Positions 44,642-54,000 of a stretch of DNA of 64,000 nt are shown in pieces (position 1 is the stretch's first letter; the number at the start of each line of letters is the position of its first letter). The notes under the pieces were generated by a model that saw only the letters and a program-made list of their open reading frames with translations, did no database searches and was not told where the DNA came from. Origin of the DNA: an uncultured Ellagibacter sp. (lineage in GTDB: Bacteria > Actinomycetota > Coriobacteriia > Coriobacteriales > Eggerthellaceae); contig NZ_CAKUBT010000003.1 of assembly GCF_934643285.1 (NCBI RefSeq), positions 62,001 to 126,000 of the forward strand, read 5' to 3'. A program made the translations under genes and the position numbers.

Positions 44642-44681
44642 GATAATATCATTTGACGAAAAAAGCGTCAAATATTAGAAT
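44642..44681. promoter_or_regulatory. Overlapping divergent promoters of CBASS and the RloAB-like pair
   Basis: ATTTGACG (44651-44658) and CGTCAAAT (44665-44672) form an inverted repeat whose halves both contain a TTGACG -35. Plus strand: TTGACG 44653-44658, 17 bp, TAGAAT 44676-44681. Minus strand: TTGACG 44670-44665, 16 bp, TATTAT 44648-44643. The promoters overlap, so firing one way should compete with the other. Confidence 0.55.
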
Positions 44682-44746
44682 CACTTTAGATATATCGACA
44701 GGAATGACCCGGCGTTTTCGCGTTGGGTTTCAAAATGGAGGAAACG

Positions 44747-46147
44747 ATGCTCATCCGGCTCTCTTTTAAGAACTTCAAATCTGTTGGGCTGGAGCCCGTC
44801 ACCCTAGAGATGGTCTCCTCTGCGAAGGTGCGCAAGCTGAAAGGGCACGTCTGCGCCTCCTCCAAGGAGGCGAAAATTCTGCGCAACGCCGTGATTTATG
44901 GTGGCAATGCCGCAGGCAAGAGCACCCTATACAAGGCTTTCGCGTTCATGAAGGCCGCCGTCATGGGCGGGGGGCTGCCCCAAGAAGGGATAAGGGAGTA
45001 CTGCCGCTGTGGGGAGGGGCACGCCGAGGACGAGTCCACTTTCGACATCCAGTTCGAAACCGAAGGGCGCGTCTTCGACTACGGTTTCAGCTGCATTCTG
45101 TCAAAGATGCATGTCACCTCGGAGTGGCTCTACTCCCTGGGCGGCGACGCGAAGCCCCTCTTCCTCAGAGACGGCGTGTCGTCGATAGATTGCAGCGGGG
45201 TTCGAGAGGCCGCCGATAATGCGGATGTCGCCAGGCTCGACGTTTACGCTGACGACTTCTGCCATGATCAGTCGGAGACGATGGGGTCTGGCCTGTTTCT
45301 CTCCTACATAGGAAAGGGCCGCTCGTTCTCGGGCGACTCGGCTCTCGATGCGCTCAAGAGGGCTTTCGCATGGTTCGATGCGGGGATCGAGACGATCGGC
45401 GTCAACCAGCGTGCCTCTTCCACCGAGTACTACACGGAATCGAGTACGCTTGACCAGGTGGCCGAGGTCCTCTCGTCCTTCGACACAGGCATCAGCGGAC
45501 TGTGCAAAGAGGAGGTCGGAATGGACGAGCTCGACAAGGTCGTCCCGCCCGAGATCAGGTTCACCATTACCGAGCTGCTGAGGGCCAACGCCCCTAAACG
45601 CGACAGCGACAAATTCGGTTTGACCATTCGCAACGAGGACTTCTTCGTGGGAATCGAGCGCGAAGGGGCCGGTGAGCCTAAAGCCACGGTTTTGAGGACG
45701 AGGCACGGAGGGTCTTTGCTGACGTTCGACTTCCAGGACGAGTCGGACGGCACGAGGCGTTTGTTCGACTTCATGGATATCCTGTTCACCCAAAGCGAGG
45801 ACAAGGTGTTCGTGATCGACGAGCTCAACAGGAGCTTTCATCCCATGCTGACGCAGCACCTGGTTGAATTGTTCAACCAGGTGCACGCGAACGACGACTG
45901 CCAGCTGGTGTTCACGACACATGAGAACGACATAATGTCCTACGAGTACTTCCGCCGCGATGAAATCTGGTTCGTGGAGCGCGACGAGGAAGGTTTGTCG
46001 AGGTTGTACCCCCTTGACGACTTCGCCGCCGACGGGGCGCGCTCGGATGCCCGCCTGAACAAGAAGTACCTGGAGGGCAGGTACGGCGGCGTGCCCGTTA
46101 TCGACCTGTCTCGCGCCCGCGCCGCGCTGAATGTTCGGGAGGGTTAG
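44747..46147 (+). CDS. AAA15-type ATPase of an AbiL/RloAB-like system
   Basis: ATG 44747 is preceded by GGAGGA at 44737-44742; longer frames lack this. The 466-aa protein is an ABC-type ATPase of the COG1106 group. FKNFKSVG is at the N-terminus, Walker A YGGNAAGKSTLYK is at 51-63, the signature-like DESDGTRRLFDFMDILF near 338, Walker B KVFVIDELNRSFHP near 353 and the H-loop VFTTHENDI near 388. Pairing with a RloB protein one base downstream matches AbiL (AbiLi/AbiLii), and more loosely the ATPase-TOPRIM logic of PARIS and OLD. Expected role: infection sensor that controls the nuclease-like partner. Confidence 0.83.
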   Translation: MLIRLSFKNFKSVGLEPVTLEMVSSAKVRKLKGHVCASSKEAKILRNAVIYGGNAAGKSTLYKAFAFMKAAVMGGGLPQEGIREYCRCGEGHAEDESTFDIQFETEGRVFDYGFSCILSKMHVTSEWLYSLGGDAKPLFLRDGVSSIDCSGVREAADNADVARLDVYADDFCHDQSETMGSGLFLSYIGKGRSFSGDSALDALKRAFAWFDAGIETIGVNQRASSTEYYTESSTLDQVAEVLSSFDTGISGLCKEEVGMDELDKVVPPEIRFTITELLRANAPKRDSDKFGLTIRNEDFFVGIEREGAGEPKATVLRTRHGGSLLTFDFQDESDGTRRLFDFMDILFTQSEDKVFVIDELNRSFHPMLTQHLVELFNQVHANDDCQLVFTTHENDIMSYEYFRRDEIWFVERDEEGLSRLYPLDDFAADGARSDARLNKKYLEGRYGGVPVIDLSRARAALNVREG

Positions 46148-46148
46148 C

Positions 46149-46907
46149 ATGCCCCCTCTGAACTCCCTTGAAACCTGGTCGGTTCGCTCCGCTAGAGGAG
46201 GTAGGAAACCGAAATCGAAGTGCTTCTTCATCGGCGAGGGGCCGAATACCGAGTATTGGTATCTGGAGTCGCTTGCCGTGCGGCTCGCAAAGATGAACGC
46301 CCCTGAGCTCATCGAGCTCAGGCCCGTGGAGAGGACCGGCAACGAGAGAAACCAGTCCGCGCCGAAGAAGCTCCTGGAGCAGGCGCGGCTCATCCGGGGC
46401 GATGCGGAGGCGTTTGGGTTCGACCCCGAGACGGACCGCATTGTCGTGTTCTTCGATGCCGACGTGTACAAGGGCGACTCCGAGCGCTATGCGTCCGACC
46501 TCGGCATGTTCTCCGGGGTTGCCGAGGTTGCGGTGACGAACCCGAGCTTCGAGCTGTATCTCCTACTGCACCTCGACGACGCGTTGGAGGAGTACGTCTT
46601 GCCTAATGAGGAGGAGATTCTCGGCAACGGCTATGTCGGCGGCAAACGTCGCTACGTCGAAAAGCTCGCGAGCGATGTCCTCGGCTTCAACGTGAAGCAT
46701 AACGAGAAAGTCGGAGGACTTGCGCGACGTTTTGGGGTTGCGGTTATGAACGAGCGGGCGCTCAACCAGGATCCGTCTCAATCCATCGGCCGGCTCACCA
46801 GCAACGTGGGCGCGCGTATCATGGAGATCATGCGCACCGGCGCGTCTTCCGAGGAAAGCTACCTCGGGCTGTGCAGGCGTCTCGGAGTCGAAGACGAACT
46901 TGCTTGA
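46149..46907 (+). CDS. rloB: RloB-family TOPRIM-like protein (AbiLii-like)
   Basis: It starts one base after the ATPase stop. The 252-aa protein opens with a basic segment and the RloB motif CFFIGEGPNTEYWYLESLAV (the conserved EG.xTE.xY). VVFFDADVYKGD supplies the acidic metal site, and SFELYLLLHLDDAL is the conserved F-E-x-W/Y-x-x-x-H region. RloB is a degenerate TOPRIM nuclease family usually linked to an AAA ATPase within restriction or abortive-infection loci. It is the likely effector of the pair. Confidence 0.85.
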   Translation: MPPLNSLETWSVRSARGGRKPKSKCFFIGEGPNTEYWYLESLAVRLAKMNAPELIELRPVERTGNERNQSAPKKLLEQARLIRGDAEAFGFDPETDRIVVFFDADVYKGDSERYASDLGMFSGVAEVAVTNPSFELYLLLHLDDALEEYVLPNEEEILGNGYVGGKRRYVEKLASDVLGFNVKHNEKVGGLARRFGVAVMNERALNQDPSQSIGRLTSNVGARIMEIMRTGASSEESYLGLCRRLGVEDELA

Positions 46908-47090
46908 TAACCTCGTGCGCAAAACGGTCAGCTGCGGTCAGCTGAGTCGTTTGCACATACAGCAGACATCTCTTCGCCCATGCTCGCGCAGCATTCGCAT
47001 CGGAGCCCTGCCCGCCTCAGCATGCTCAAGCGGGCAGGGCGCCTTGCCGAGGAGAAGCGCCCAGAGCTTTCCGCGAAGCCGGCCGCCCCT
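46908..47090. repeat. Repeat-derived DNA behind the RloAB pair
   Basis: 46907-46951 is the GATAACCTCGTG/GCGGTCAG repeat; 46961-47005 is the AGCAGACATC repeat. A GCCCTGCCCGC/GCGGGCAGGGC stem lies at about 47006-47040. No gene. Confidence 0.65.
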
Positions 47091-47243
47091 CAACTCGCTT
47101 TCCGGGGGATGCCGGCGGCGAACGGCATCCCTCCCAGCGCGGTCGTCTGCAGCGCGAGCAGCCTCACGGCCTGCGAGAAGTTCGTGCCCAGGCCCTTGAG
47201 CACGGACTCCATCTCGCCAGCGACGTCCTCCGGGATCTTTGAC
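47091..47243 (-). pseudogene. RelB/DinJ-like antitoxin, C-terminal remnant
   Basis: The minus frame reads SKIPEDVAGEMESVLKGLGT, then NFSQAVRLLALQTTALGGMP and a stop at 47091. The Ser-Gln-Ala-Val helix and GGMPF end are typical of RelB/DinJ. The N-terminus is missing at the IS3 insertion side and no RelE-type toxin is present. Confidence 0.5.
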
Positions 47244-47279
47244 CTGTGTCAAGATTTCGGACACTTTGGCTAGAGGAAT

Positions 47280-48212
47280 TTACGCGGCCGAGGGCATCGC
47301 CTCCGGCTCCGGCCTCGTGCGCTCGAAGAACGACTCCATGGCCTGCGCCGGCACCTGGTAGCCGATGGTGGAGTGCGGCCGCCTGCGGTTGTAGTCGGCC
47401 TCGATGAACTCGACGACGGCGTGCTTGGCGTCGGCCCTGGTGGCGAATCTCCTCCTGTGGTACATCTCGTTCTTGAGCGTCGCGAAGAACGACTCGGCCA
47501 CGGCGTTGTCGTGGCAGCTGCCGGTGCGGCCGCAGGAGAGGCGCACGTCGTTGTCGCGCGCCCATTCCGCGAGGAGCCGGCTGGTGTATTGCGCCCCCCT
47601 GTCGCTGTGGAATATGGCGTTTCCCGCCACGTAGCCGCGGGATTTCGCGGATTCCAGCGCCGCCACGGCGATGTCGGCGGTCATCCTGTCGGCGAGCGAC
47701 CAGCCGACCACCATGCGCGTGCACAGGTCGATCACGGTGGCGAGGAAAAGCCATCCCTCGCCGGTGCGCAGGTAGGTGATGTCGCCCACGAGCTTGTAGG
47801 TGGGGACGGGGCTCGCGAAGTCGCGGCGCACCAGGTCGGGGCGGGGCCTGGCCTTGGGGTCGGGGACCGCGGTCCTTTTCCTTGCGTTGGGCGTGCAGCC
47901 GCGTATCCCCAGCTTGCGCATCAATTTCAGGACTCGGTAGCGCGTCAAGCGGGAGAATTCCGGCGGCAGTATCGCGTACACGAACCTGAACCCGAAGCGC
48001 CTGTCGGATTCCAGCCACACGCGCATCACCGCGTCGCGCTCGGCGGACCAGTCGTCTTCCGGGCAGCCGTTCGCGAGCCACGAGCAGGAGCCCGACCGGC
48101 TCACGCCGAGAATGCGGGCCGTCAGGGAGACGGGGAACCCGGCCTTCTCCTCCAGCATGAGGCGGTAGCGCGCGGCCACCCCTGCTCTTTGGCGAAGAAG
48201 GCCGCGGCTTTT
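47280..48212 (-). CDS. IS3 OrfB transposase catalytic part (made by -1 frameshift)
   Basis: The frame reads YRLMLEEKAGFPVSLTARIL (HTH_21-like), then the DDE core: VGDITYLRTGEGWLFLATVI with the first Asp, IFHSDRGAQYTSRLLAEWAR with the second, and NAVAESFFATLKNEMYHRR with the Glu. It ends PHSTIGYQVPAQAMESFFER. All three catalytic residues are present and no stop interrupts it. It has no good start of its own; the run of six A followed by G at 48214-48208 in orfA would give an OrfAB fusion by -1 slippage, as in most IS3 elements. Confidence 0.9.
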   Translation of the reverse strand, partial: KSRGLLRQRAGVAARYRLMLEEKAGFPVSLTARILGVSRSGSCSWLANGCPEDDWSAERDAVMRVWLESDRRFGFRFVYAILPPEFSRLTRYRVLKLMRKLGIRGCTPNARKRTAVPDPKARPRPDLVRRDFASPVPTYKLVGDITYLRTGEGWLFLATVIDLCTRMVVGWSLADRMTADIAVAALESAKSRGYVAGNAIFHSDRGAQYTSRLLAEWARDNDVRLSCGRTGSCHDNAVAESFFATLKNEMYHRRRFATRADAKHAVVEFIEADYNRRRPHSTIGYQVPAQAMESFFERTRPEPEAMPSAA

Positions 48213-48460
48213 TTCAGGAACGCGTTCTCCATCTCGAGCTCGCGTATGCGCCTCCTGGCCTCGCGCAGCTCGCGGTCCTCGGCCTTCGGGTCGGGCTGGC
48301 CGGAAAGCTCCCGCCTGCGCTTTATCACCCATTGGTTGACCGTCTTGGAATTGAGGCCCAGTTCCCTGCAGCATTCCGAGATCGGCCTTCCCGTCGAGAT
48401 CACGTAGTCGGCGGTCTCGCGCCTGAACTCGTCGGTGTACTTGGCGGCTGGGTTCGACAT
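48122..48460 (-). CDS. IS3 OrfA (helix-turn-helix/leucine zipper)
   Basis: The 112-aa protein starts MSNPAAKYTDEFRRETADYV, has the HTH_Tnp_1 region (SECCRELGLNSKTVNQWVIK) and a coiled coil (EDRELREARRRIRELEMENA) ending at the slippery site. OrfA binds the element ends and regulates transposition; its coiled coil also dimerises OrfAB. The start at 48460 lies about 70 bp inside the right end, as expected. Confidence 0.9.
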   Translation of the reverse strand: MSNPAAKYTDEFRRETADYVISTGRPISECCRELGLNSKTVNQWVIKRRRELSGQPDPKAEDRELREARRRIRELEMENAFLKKAAAFFAKEQGWPRATASCWRRRPGSPSP

Positions 48461-48529
48461 GGCATCGTCCTTTCGTCGTCGTCGACTTGCATTCTAGACG
48501 GTCGGTTCCTCTAGCATGCGTGTCCGAAA

Positions 48530-49206
48530 AGACGATACAGGTCAGCGATAGCCTCGTGCGCAAAACGGTCAGCTGCGGTCGGTTCTCGGTCAGCTGAGTC
48601 GTTTGTCCAGCAGACATCCCTCCGCCCATGCTCGCGCGGCATCCGCATTCCTCCTCTTCGCGTAGCCATGGTATTCGGATTCGGGCGCGCGCAAGATCCC
48701 GCATGCCTTTCTGATGGGGCCGAACTCGCCCCTGTGCTCTTTAAGGAACCCGCGCCTCGCGCATGGTCTTGACTCAAGAAGGCCCGGAAATTTTTTAGCA
48801 GCTCATTCTCGCGTTCGAGCTTCTCTATCCTTTTGCGGAGCTTCACGATCTCATAATCCTTGTTGACCTTCGGGCTGCCGTTTCCGGGGAAGGCGTCTTT
48901 GTCCATCTCCTCGTACTCTTGCGCCCACCGCCTCCCTCTCCAACAAGCGCATCGGGAAGAGGTACAAGAATCCTGCCGCAGTTCCGTTGTGCGACGTTTT
49001 TTCGCCCGATTTGCCCTTTCATGATGGCTTGGGACACCCTCGAAAATTAAAACCCCAGGTCAGCGAAAAGCAAGTTGAATTATCCTTAGAAAAGATGGCA
49101 CACATCTCGCTCAGTTGACCACGAACTAGCGGCTCTGCTCCCCAGGGGCGGAAATTTGGCGGGAATCCGGATCAGCGGCCCGACTGCTCTTCGCCCCGCA
49201 GCCCCG
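48530..49206. other. Remnants next to IS3
   Basis: 48549-48602 is the GCGGTCAG repeat and 48604-48650 the AGCAGACATC repeat. 48690-48930 (minus) is a broken OrfA of the other IS3 type (GNGSPKVNKDYEIVKLRKRI, then ERENELLKNF), matching the element at 34909. 48931-49206 holds no gene I can support. Confidence 0.65.
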
Positions 49207-50418
49207 CTAAGCGTCGAACTCTCCCGTTTGACCCATGAGCCAGCGTCCCAGGTCGATGACTTTGATGCCGTCCCAGTCGGTTGTTTCGTGACCGGTTTTG
49301 GCGATGATGGCCTTGGGATAAGCGTCGCGAATTTTCCGCAAGGGCGTGATCTCTCGTTCGAAGGTGCTTTCCTGCGAGATATCGTCGCTCACCTGGATGT
49401 AGATGCGCTGTCCCTGCTTGGTGGCCACGAAGTCGACCTCTTTCTGGTAGAGAACACCGACGTATACCTCCCAACCTCGTCGCATCAGCTCGATCGCAAC
49501 CATGTTCTCGTAGATGCGCCCGAAGTCGAGCCTGCGGGTTCCGAGCTTCGCGTAACGAAACGAATGGTCGACCAAGTAGTACTTGTCGCCCATCGAGAGA
49601 TATTTCTTTCCCGCTACGTCGAATCGGCGCACGCGGTAGAAAGCGAATGCGTCGCAGAGGTGGTCGATGTAAGCCGCTAAGGTCTTGTCGTTAATCTTCA
49701 AACCCGCCTGCGAAAGCGTGGCCGCCATGCTCTTCAGCGACGAGATGTTGCCGACGTTGTCCATAAGGAACTCGCATGTCCTTTTGAGCTGTTCAGCGTT
49801 GCGTATGCGGTATTTTTGCCTGATGTCCCGCAGGACGAGCGTGTCGAGCACGTCGGAGATGTAGACGAATCGAGCTCTCTCGTCGGGGTATAGATAGGAA
49901 CCTGGCATACCTCCTTCTCGCAGGTAGCGCGTCAGGGCCTCGTCGGGCGATACGATTTCGTGGTATTGCGCGAACTCGGCGAGCGAGAAGGGGAACACTT
50001 CCACCTCGAAGGTCCTGCCCGTGAACAGGGTCGAGAGATCGTTCGACGGCAAAAAGGCGTTCGACCCGGTGATATAGATGTCGTACTTCTCGGATGCGTG
50101 CAGACTATTGATGGCCTTCTCGAAGCCCTCGCACATTTGCACCTCGTCGATTATTAGCACATTATTGCAGTCCTCGACGAAATGCTTTTCGACGTAGTCG
50201 TGCAACGCGCAGTATTGCATAAGCGGTTCGAATTCGAGCAAGTTGAAGTTGATGCGTATGATGTTCGCCGTCGGGATGCTTGCCCGAATTTGGTCGGCGA
50301 ACGCTTCAAGCAATTTCGACTTGCCGCAACGCCTGATGCCTGTGATCACCTTGATGTCGGGCGTGCCCATCGCGCTTGCAAGTTTATTCATGTAGGCGGT
50401 TCGGTATATGAGCTTCAT
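49207..50418 (-). CDS. AAA_14/DUF4143-type ATPase
   Basis: The 403-aa protein has an AAA_14 domain with Walker A ITGIRRCGKSKLLEA at 25-39, Walker B VLIIDEVQMCEGFEKAI and sensor 1 YDIYITGSNAFLPSND. FEVEVFPFSLAEFAQY and a C-terminal DUF4143 domain follow, which here has KEVDFVATKQGQRIYIQVSD, a PD-(D/E)XK-like core (E-V-D...Q-V). These stand-alone ATPases are common in gut bacteria and archaea; their substrate is unknown, although a role in DNA or mobile-element handling is often proposed. Length and motifs are complete. The gene stands alone, with about 650 bp of leader-like DNA upstream shared with the divergent surface gene. Confidence 0.85.
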   Translation of the reverse strand: MKLIYRTAYMNKLASAMGTPDIKVITGIRRCGKSKLLEAFADQIRASIPTANIIRINFNLLEFEPLMQYCALHDYVEKHFVEDCNNVLIIDEVQMCEGFEKAINSLHASEKYDIYITGSNAFLPSNDLSTLFTGRTFEVEVFPFSLAEFAQYHEIVSPDEALTRYLREGGMPGSYLYPDERARFVYISDVLDTLVLRDIRQKYRIRNAEQLKRTCEFLMDNVGNISSLKSMAATLSQAGLKINDKTLAAYIDHLCDAFAFYRVRRFDVAGKKYLSMGDKYYLVDHSFRYAKLGTRRLDFGRIYENMVAIELMRRGWEVYVGVLYQKEVDFVATKQGQRIYIQVSDDISQESTFEREITPLRKIRDAYPKAIIAKTGHETTDWDGIKVIDLGRWLMGQTGEFDA

Positions 50419-51064
50419 AGCGCATTCCTATTCCGAAAATCGCAGTCGAATTCAATAACGCGAATTATACAGCTAGAACTATTTCGCAAAACCAGTAATG
50501 CCCAAGAAATGCGAAGTACACCGAATAATTGTTGCGAAGCAAGTGAATAGCTGAATCGGTGCATCTTTGCTGAATGCTCGCACCCGAGAGATGGGGGTCG
50601 GGCGCTCTGCTTTGCGTCTTTTGGCAACGATAGAAGCCCCAGCTTGGTGGATTACCAGAAGTCCACGGCAAACGTCAGAATAATCTCCTTGGCAACTCTG
50701 AAAATGACCCCCTCAAGACTCCCAAAATGCCCGATTCGTTTACCCCAAATAGCAATAGTTCTGCTACTATCTATCTCATCTGTGTTGATGCCAGTGTCGA
50801 TGAATTGGGGTGACATCGTGGACGAATCGGAAAGGATCGAACCTGCCGTTTCGAAACAAGGTGAAACTCTATATGTCGCCGGCACCACAGCGCGCTTCAG
50901 CTTAGATACCGACAGCTACAGGGTACCCTCACAAGATTGGGGGTACCCTGCTTTTTTCCGTAAACCCATCCAGCAAACTATTTCCCGCCAAAGCCGTAAC
51001 GGCGGGAATGGAGATACACAGCAATTGTCGGAAACAAGGAAAAAGAAAGGGAGATGCAAGGGAA
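50419..51064. other. Long intergenic region before the giant surface gene
   Basis: No supported gene; small frames (for example 50644-51084 plus) lack motifs. It holds the terminator-like hairpin at 50919-50957. The DNA between 50650 and 50900 is AT-richer than its surroundings and probably contains the promoter and a long 5' leader. Confidence 0.5.
50919..50957 (+). terminator. Rho-independent terminator or leader attenuator
   Basis: CAGGGTACCC (50919-50928) pairs with GGGTACCCTG (50941-50950) and is followed by TTTTTT (50952-50957). Since no plus-strand gene lies upstream, it may act as an attenuator in the leader of the gene at 51065. Confidence 0.75.
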
Positions 51065-54000
51065 ATGAAAGCAAGCAATGCTAACAAAGTCGTCTCAGTT
51101 TTGCTGAGCGTCGCGATGTGCCCCATGATGGTGCCATCCGCGGCATTTGCAGCTGACGATGACGCGGCATCGGGTGCTTCCTCTCCGATTGAGCAGGCGC
51201 AGTCTGCCGATCAGGCGGAAGCCTTCGGCACGAGCGCAAGCTCGAGCGACACGGTAGCCCCGCAGTCCGAGTCGGCCGACGCATCAACCGGTGAAGCAGC
51301 CCCCGCAGCTACGGCCACGGTAAATGGCTATTCGACCCTTGAAGAGGCAGTTCGGAATGCAACTGTCGATGCTCAGGGAGTAATCACCTACAAGGTTACC
51401 GGTAAGGTGAACGTTGACGGCACTGGCTGGGTTCAGGTTCGTCCCGCGACAGCGACTAATGCAAAGGTGGTTAAGTTCGTCGGCAAGAGCGCCGATGCTG
51501 AAATCTGCATCACGCAGGGTACGGCAATCCTCGCCGATCAGGGAAGCTCTGCTTTGAGCGTTGAGTTCAGCGACTTGAAGCTTTCGAAGCTGAATCCGAC
51601 GTATGCTGGTGATTACGGACAGTCGACTAACTACTTTACGACTTGGCTGAGGAACACCGATGCAGCGTCGAACTGTGTGACGTACACGAATTGCGAATTC
51701 CCCAATGGCGTTTGCAACAATCAGTACGGCAAGACGGTTTTCAATAGCTGCAGGTTTACCAACACCGTAACGGACCTCTACAACATGTGGGTTTATGGCG
51801 GCAACGTTGAGGTCAACGGCGGATCGTTCACGGGCGTTCGCGGCGTGAAGGTCTACACCGAAGGAACCGCCGCGGTTGCTCCCGAGGTTAATATCACGGG
51901 AACGTCTTTCACGGGTCTGACCGAGAAGGCGGCGATTGTCGTTTCGAAGCCTGCCACGGTAACGCTTGGCAGTGTGTCGGTAACTGACTGCGCGAACGGT
52001 CTTATCCAGAAGGATATCGAGAGAAGCTCCGAAAAAGTTACTCTCAACGCGAACGGCACGGGTATCGGCGGTAACTTCGACATTACGTCAAATACGGGTT
52101 CCGATGCCACGAAGGCCGAGTTCAATCTGAACGCGGGTACGCTCACTTCCGAGGTTTCGAGTGATTTTCTTGCTGACGGCTTTACGCTGAGCAAGAACAA
52201 CGATGGCACGTTCGGTGTAACCGAAGCTGCTCCCGCGGGGGTTGCGGAAGTAAACGGCACGAGCTATCCGAGCCTGCAGGCGGCAATTGATGCTGCGTCG
52301 CGCAATGCAACGGTGAAGTTGCTCGCTGATACGAAGGAGAACGTCACGATCTCCGCGCCCTATGTCACGCTCGATCTGAACGGTCATACCCTCAACGGCG
52401 GCACCGAGAAGGGCAAGCCTGCGCTGACGGTCACGGCTCGCGTCACCGTCAAGGACGGCAGCGCGGCTCAGACCGGTACCATCATGCGCGAGGATACCGC
52501 GGAGACCTCCGGCGTCAGCTCCCACTATGTCATTGACGTTCAGGGAGCCGGCTGGCTCACCTTCGAGAGCGGCAGCGTCAAGAACAACAGCGGCAACGAC
52601 AGCGGGAAGGGCGCGTCTCTGGTGCGCGTGGGCGATGACAGTGTCGCCAAGTACCCCGGCCTGAATATCAAGGGCGGCACGTTTACCCAGGACAACTTCA
52701 TCGTGATCAAGGTCGAGAGCGGCGATCTGTTCCTGAACGGCGGCACGCTGAACTCCGCCAATAGCTACGCCATTGAGGACTGGCACAGAGCTACCATCAA
52801 GGGCGGCACGGTTAACGGCACAGTGGCGGCCTGGACGTGCAGCGGCGGTCACAACAGCGATCTGTCGATCAGCGGCGGCACCGTCAACGGCAATGTATTC
52901 TCTGTGAACTACGGCAGCGCCGAGGACAAGGTGGCCAAGGTCAGCATTACCGGCGGCTCCGTCAACGGTACGCTGGGTACCTATACCTATAACAATGGCT
53001 TGGCTGCTACCACTGATGCCGCCAAGGCCACCATCGAGATTACCGGCGGTACGTTTAAGGAGGATCCCACCAAGTACGTGGTGGAAGATTGCGCTATTAA
53101 CAAGAACGAAGACGGCACGTACGGCGTAGCAAAGGCCTACCTTGCGCAGGTTGGCGAAGCCAGCTATTACACCATGGACGAGGCGTTCAAGGCGCAGACC
53201 GCAAGCGGCGAAGCCATCACTTTGCTGCGCGACTACACCACGGGCAGCACGTTCAACTCTGGAACCGTTGCTCGCGTGGTTGACCTGAATGGCCACACCT
53301 GGACATGCACGGGAACCGATGCAAACTCTGCAGCGTTCGAGATCAATAATCCCAACGCATCGCTCACGGTGAAGAACGGCAAGATCGTAAGCTCGCAGCT
53401 CATCGGCCTGATTCCGTCCGCTATGGGTGGCACCATCAAGTACGACAACTCCACTCTTACGTTTGAGGGCGTTGAGGCTTCTACCACCGCCACGAGTGGC
53501 ATCGAGACGAACGGCAACAACGCGAACAACACCGTTGTTCTGAAGAACAGCACGCTCAACGTTCCCAACGGCTTCGGCATATACTTCCCCAGCAGCGGAA
53601 CGCTGACCATCGACAGCTCCACGATCAACGCGAAGACGATGGGCGCGCAGGTGTGCTCGGGTAACCTGAACGTTACCGCTGGTAGCAAGATCAACGTGTC
53701 GGGCGACCCGGTTGAGAAGCTCGAGGGCGACGGCGCTATTCAGGACGGCGCGGCAATTTCCATCGTCAACCGCGCTGGCTACAAGGGTCTTGGTCAGATT
53801 GCCATTGCCGGCGGTACCTTTACAGCGAAGGCTGGCAACGCAGCTCTTAAGGCCTACACCTGGAATTCCTCAACGAAGCAGGAGTCGGCTTTCGACAACT
53901 CTGCCAAGACGGTCGCCGTTTCCGCCGGTACGTTCTCGTCTGCGGTTGCTTCCGACCTGTGCGCTGAAGGCTATGCACCTGTTGCGAACGCTGACGGCAC

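Larger units (their letters stand above)
47255..48529. mobile_element. IS3-family insertion sequence (1275 bp), apparently intact
   Basis: Ends carry the inverted repeat TTTCGGACAC, five variable bases, GCTAGAGGAA (47255-47279; complement 48505-48529). The flanks show a 3-bp duplication AGA (47252-47254 and 48530-48532). OrfA and OrfB are on the minus strand with an A6G-type slippery run (48208-48214). Confidence 0.9.

Noticed and set aside
47280..48704. 474-aa continuous minus frame as one transposase protein
   Set aside because: The part before the slippery site is antisense-like noise in the wrong frame; OrfA lies in the other frame there, as usual for IS3.
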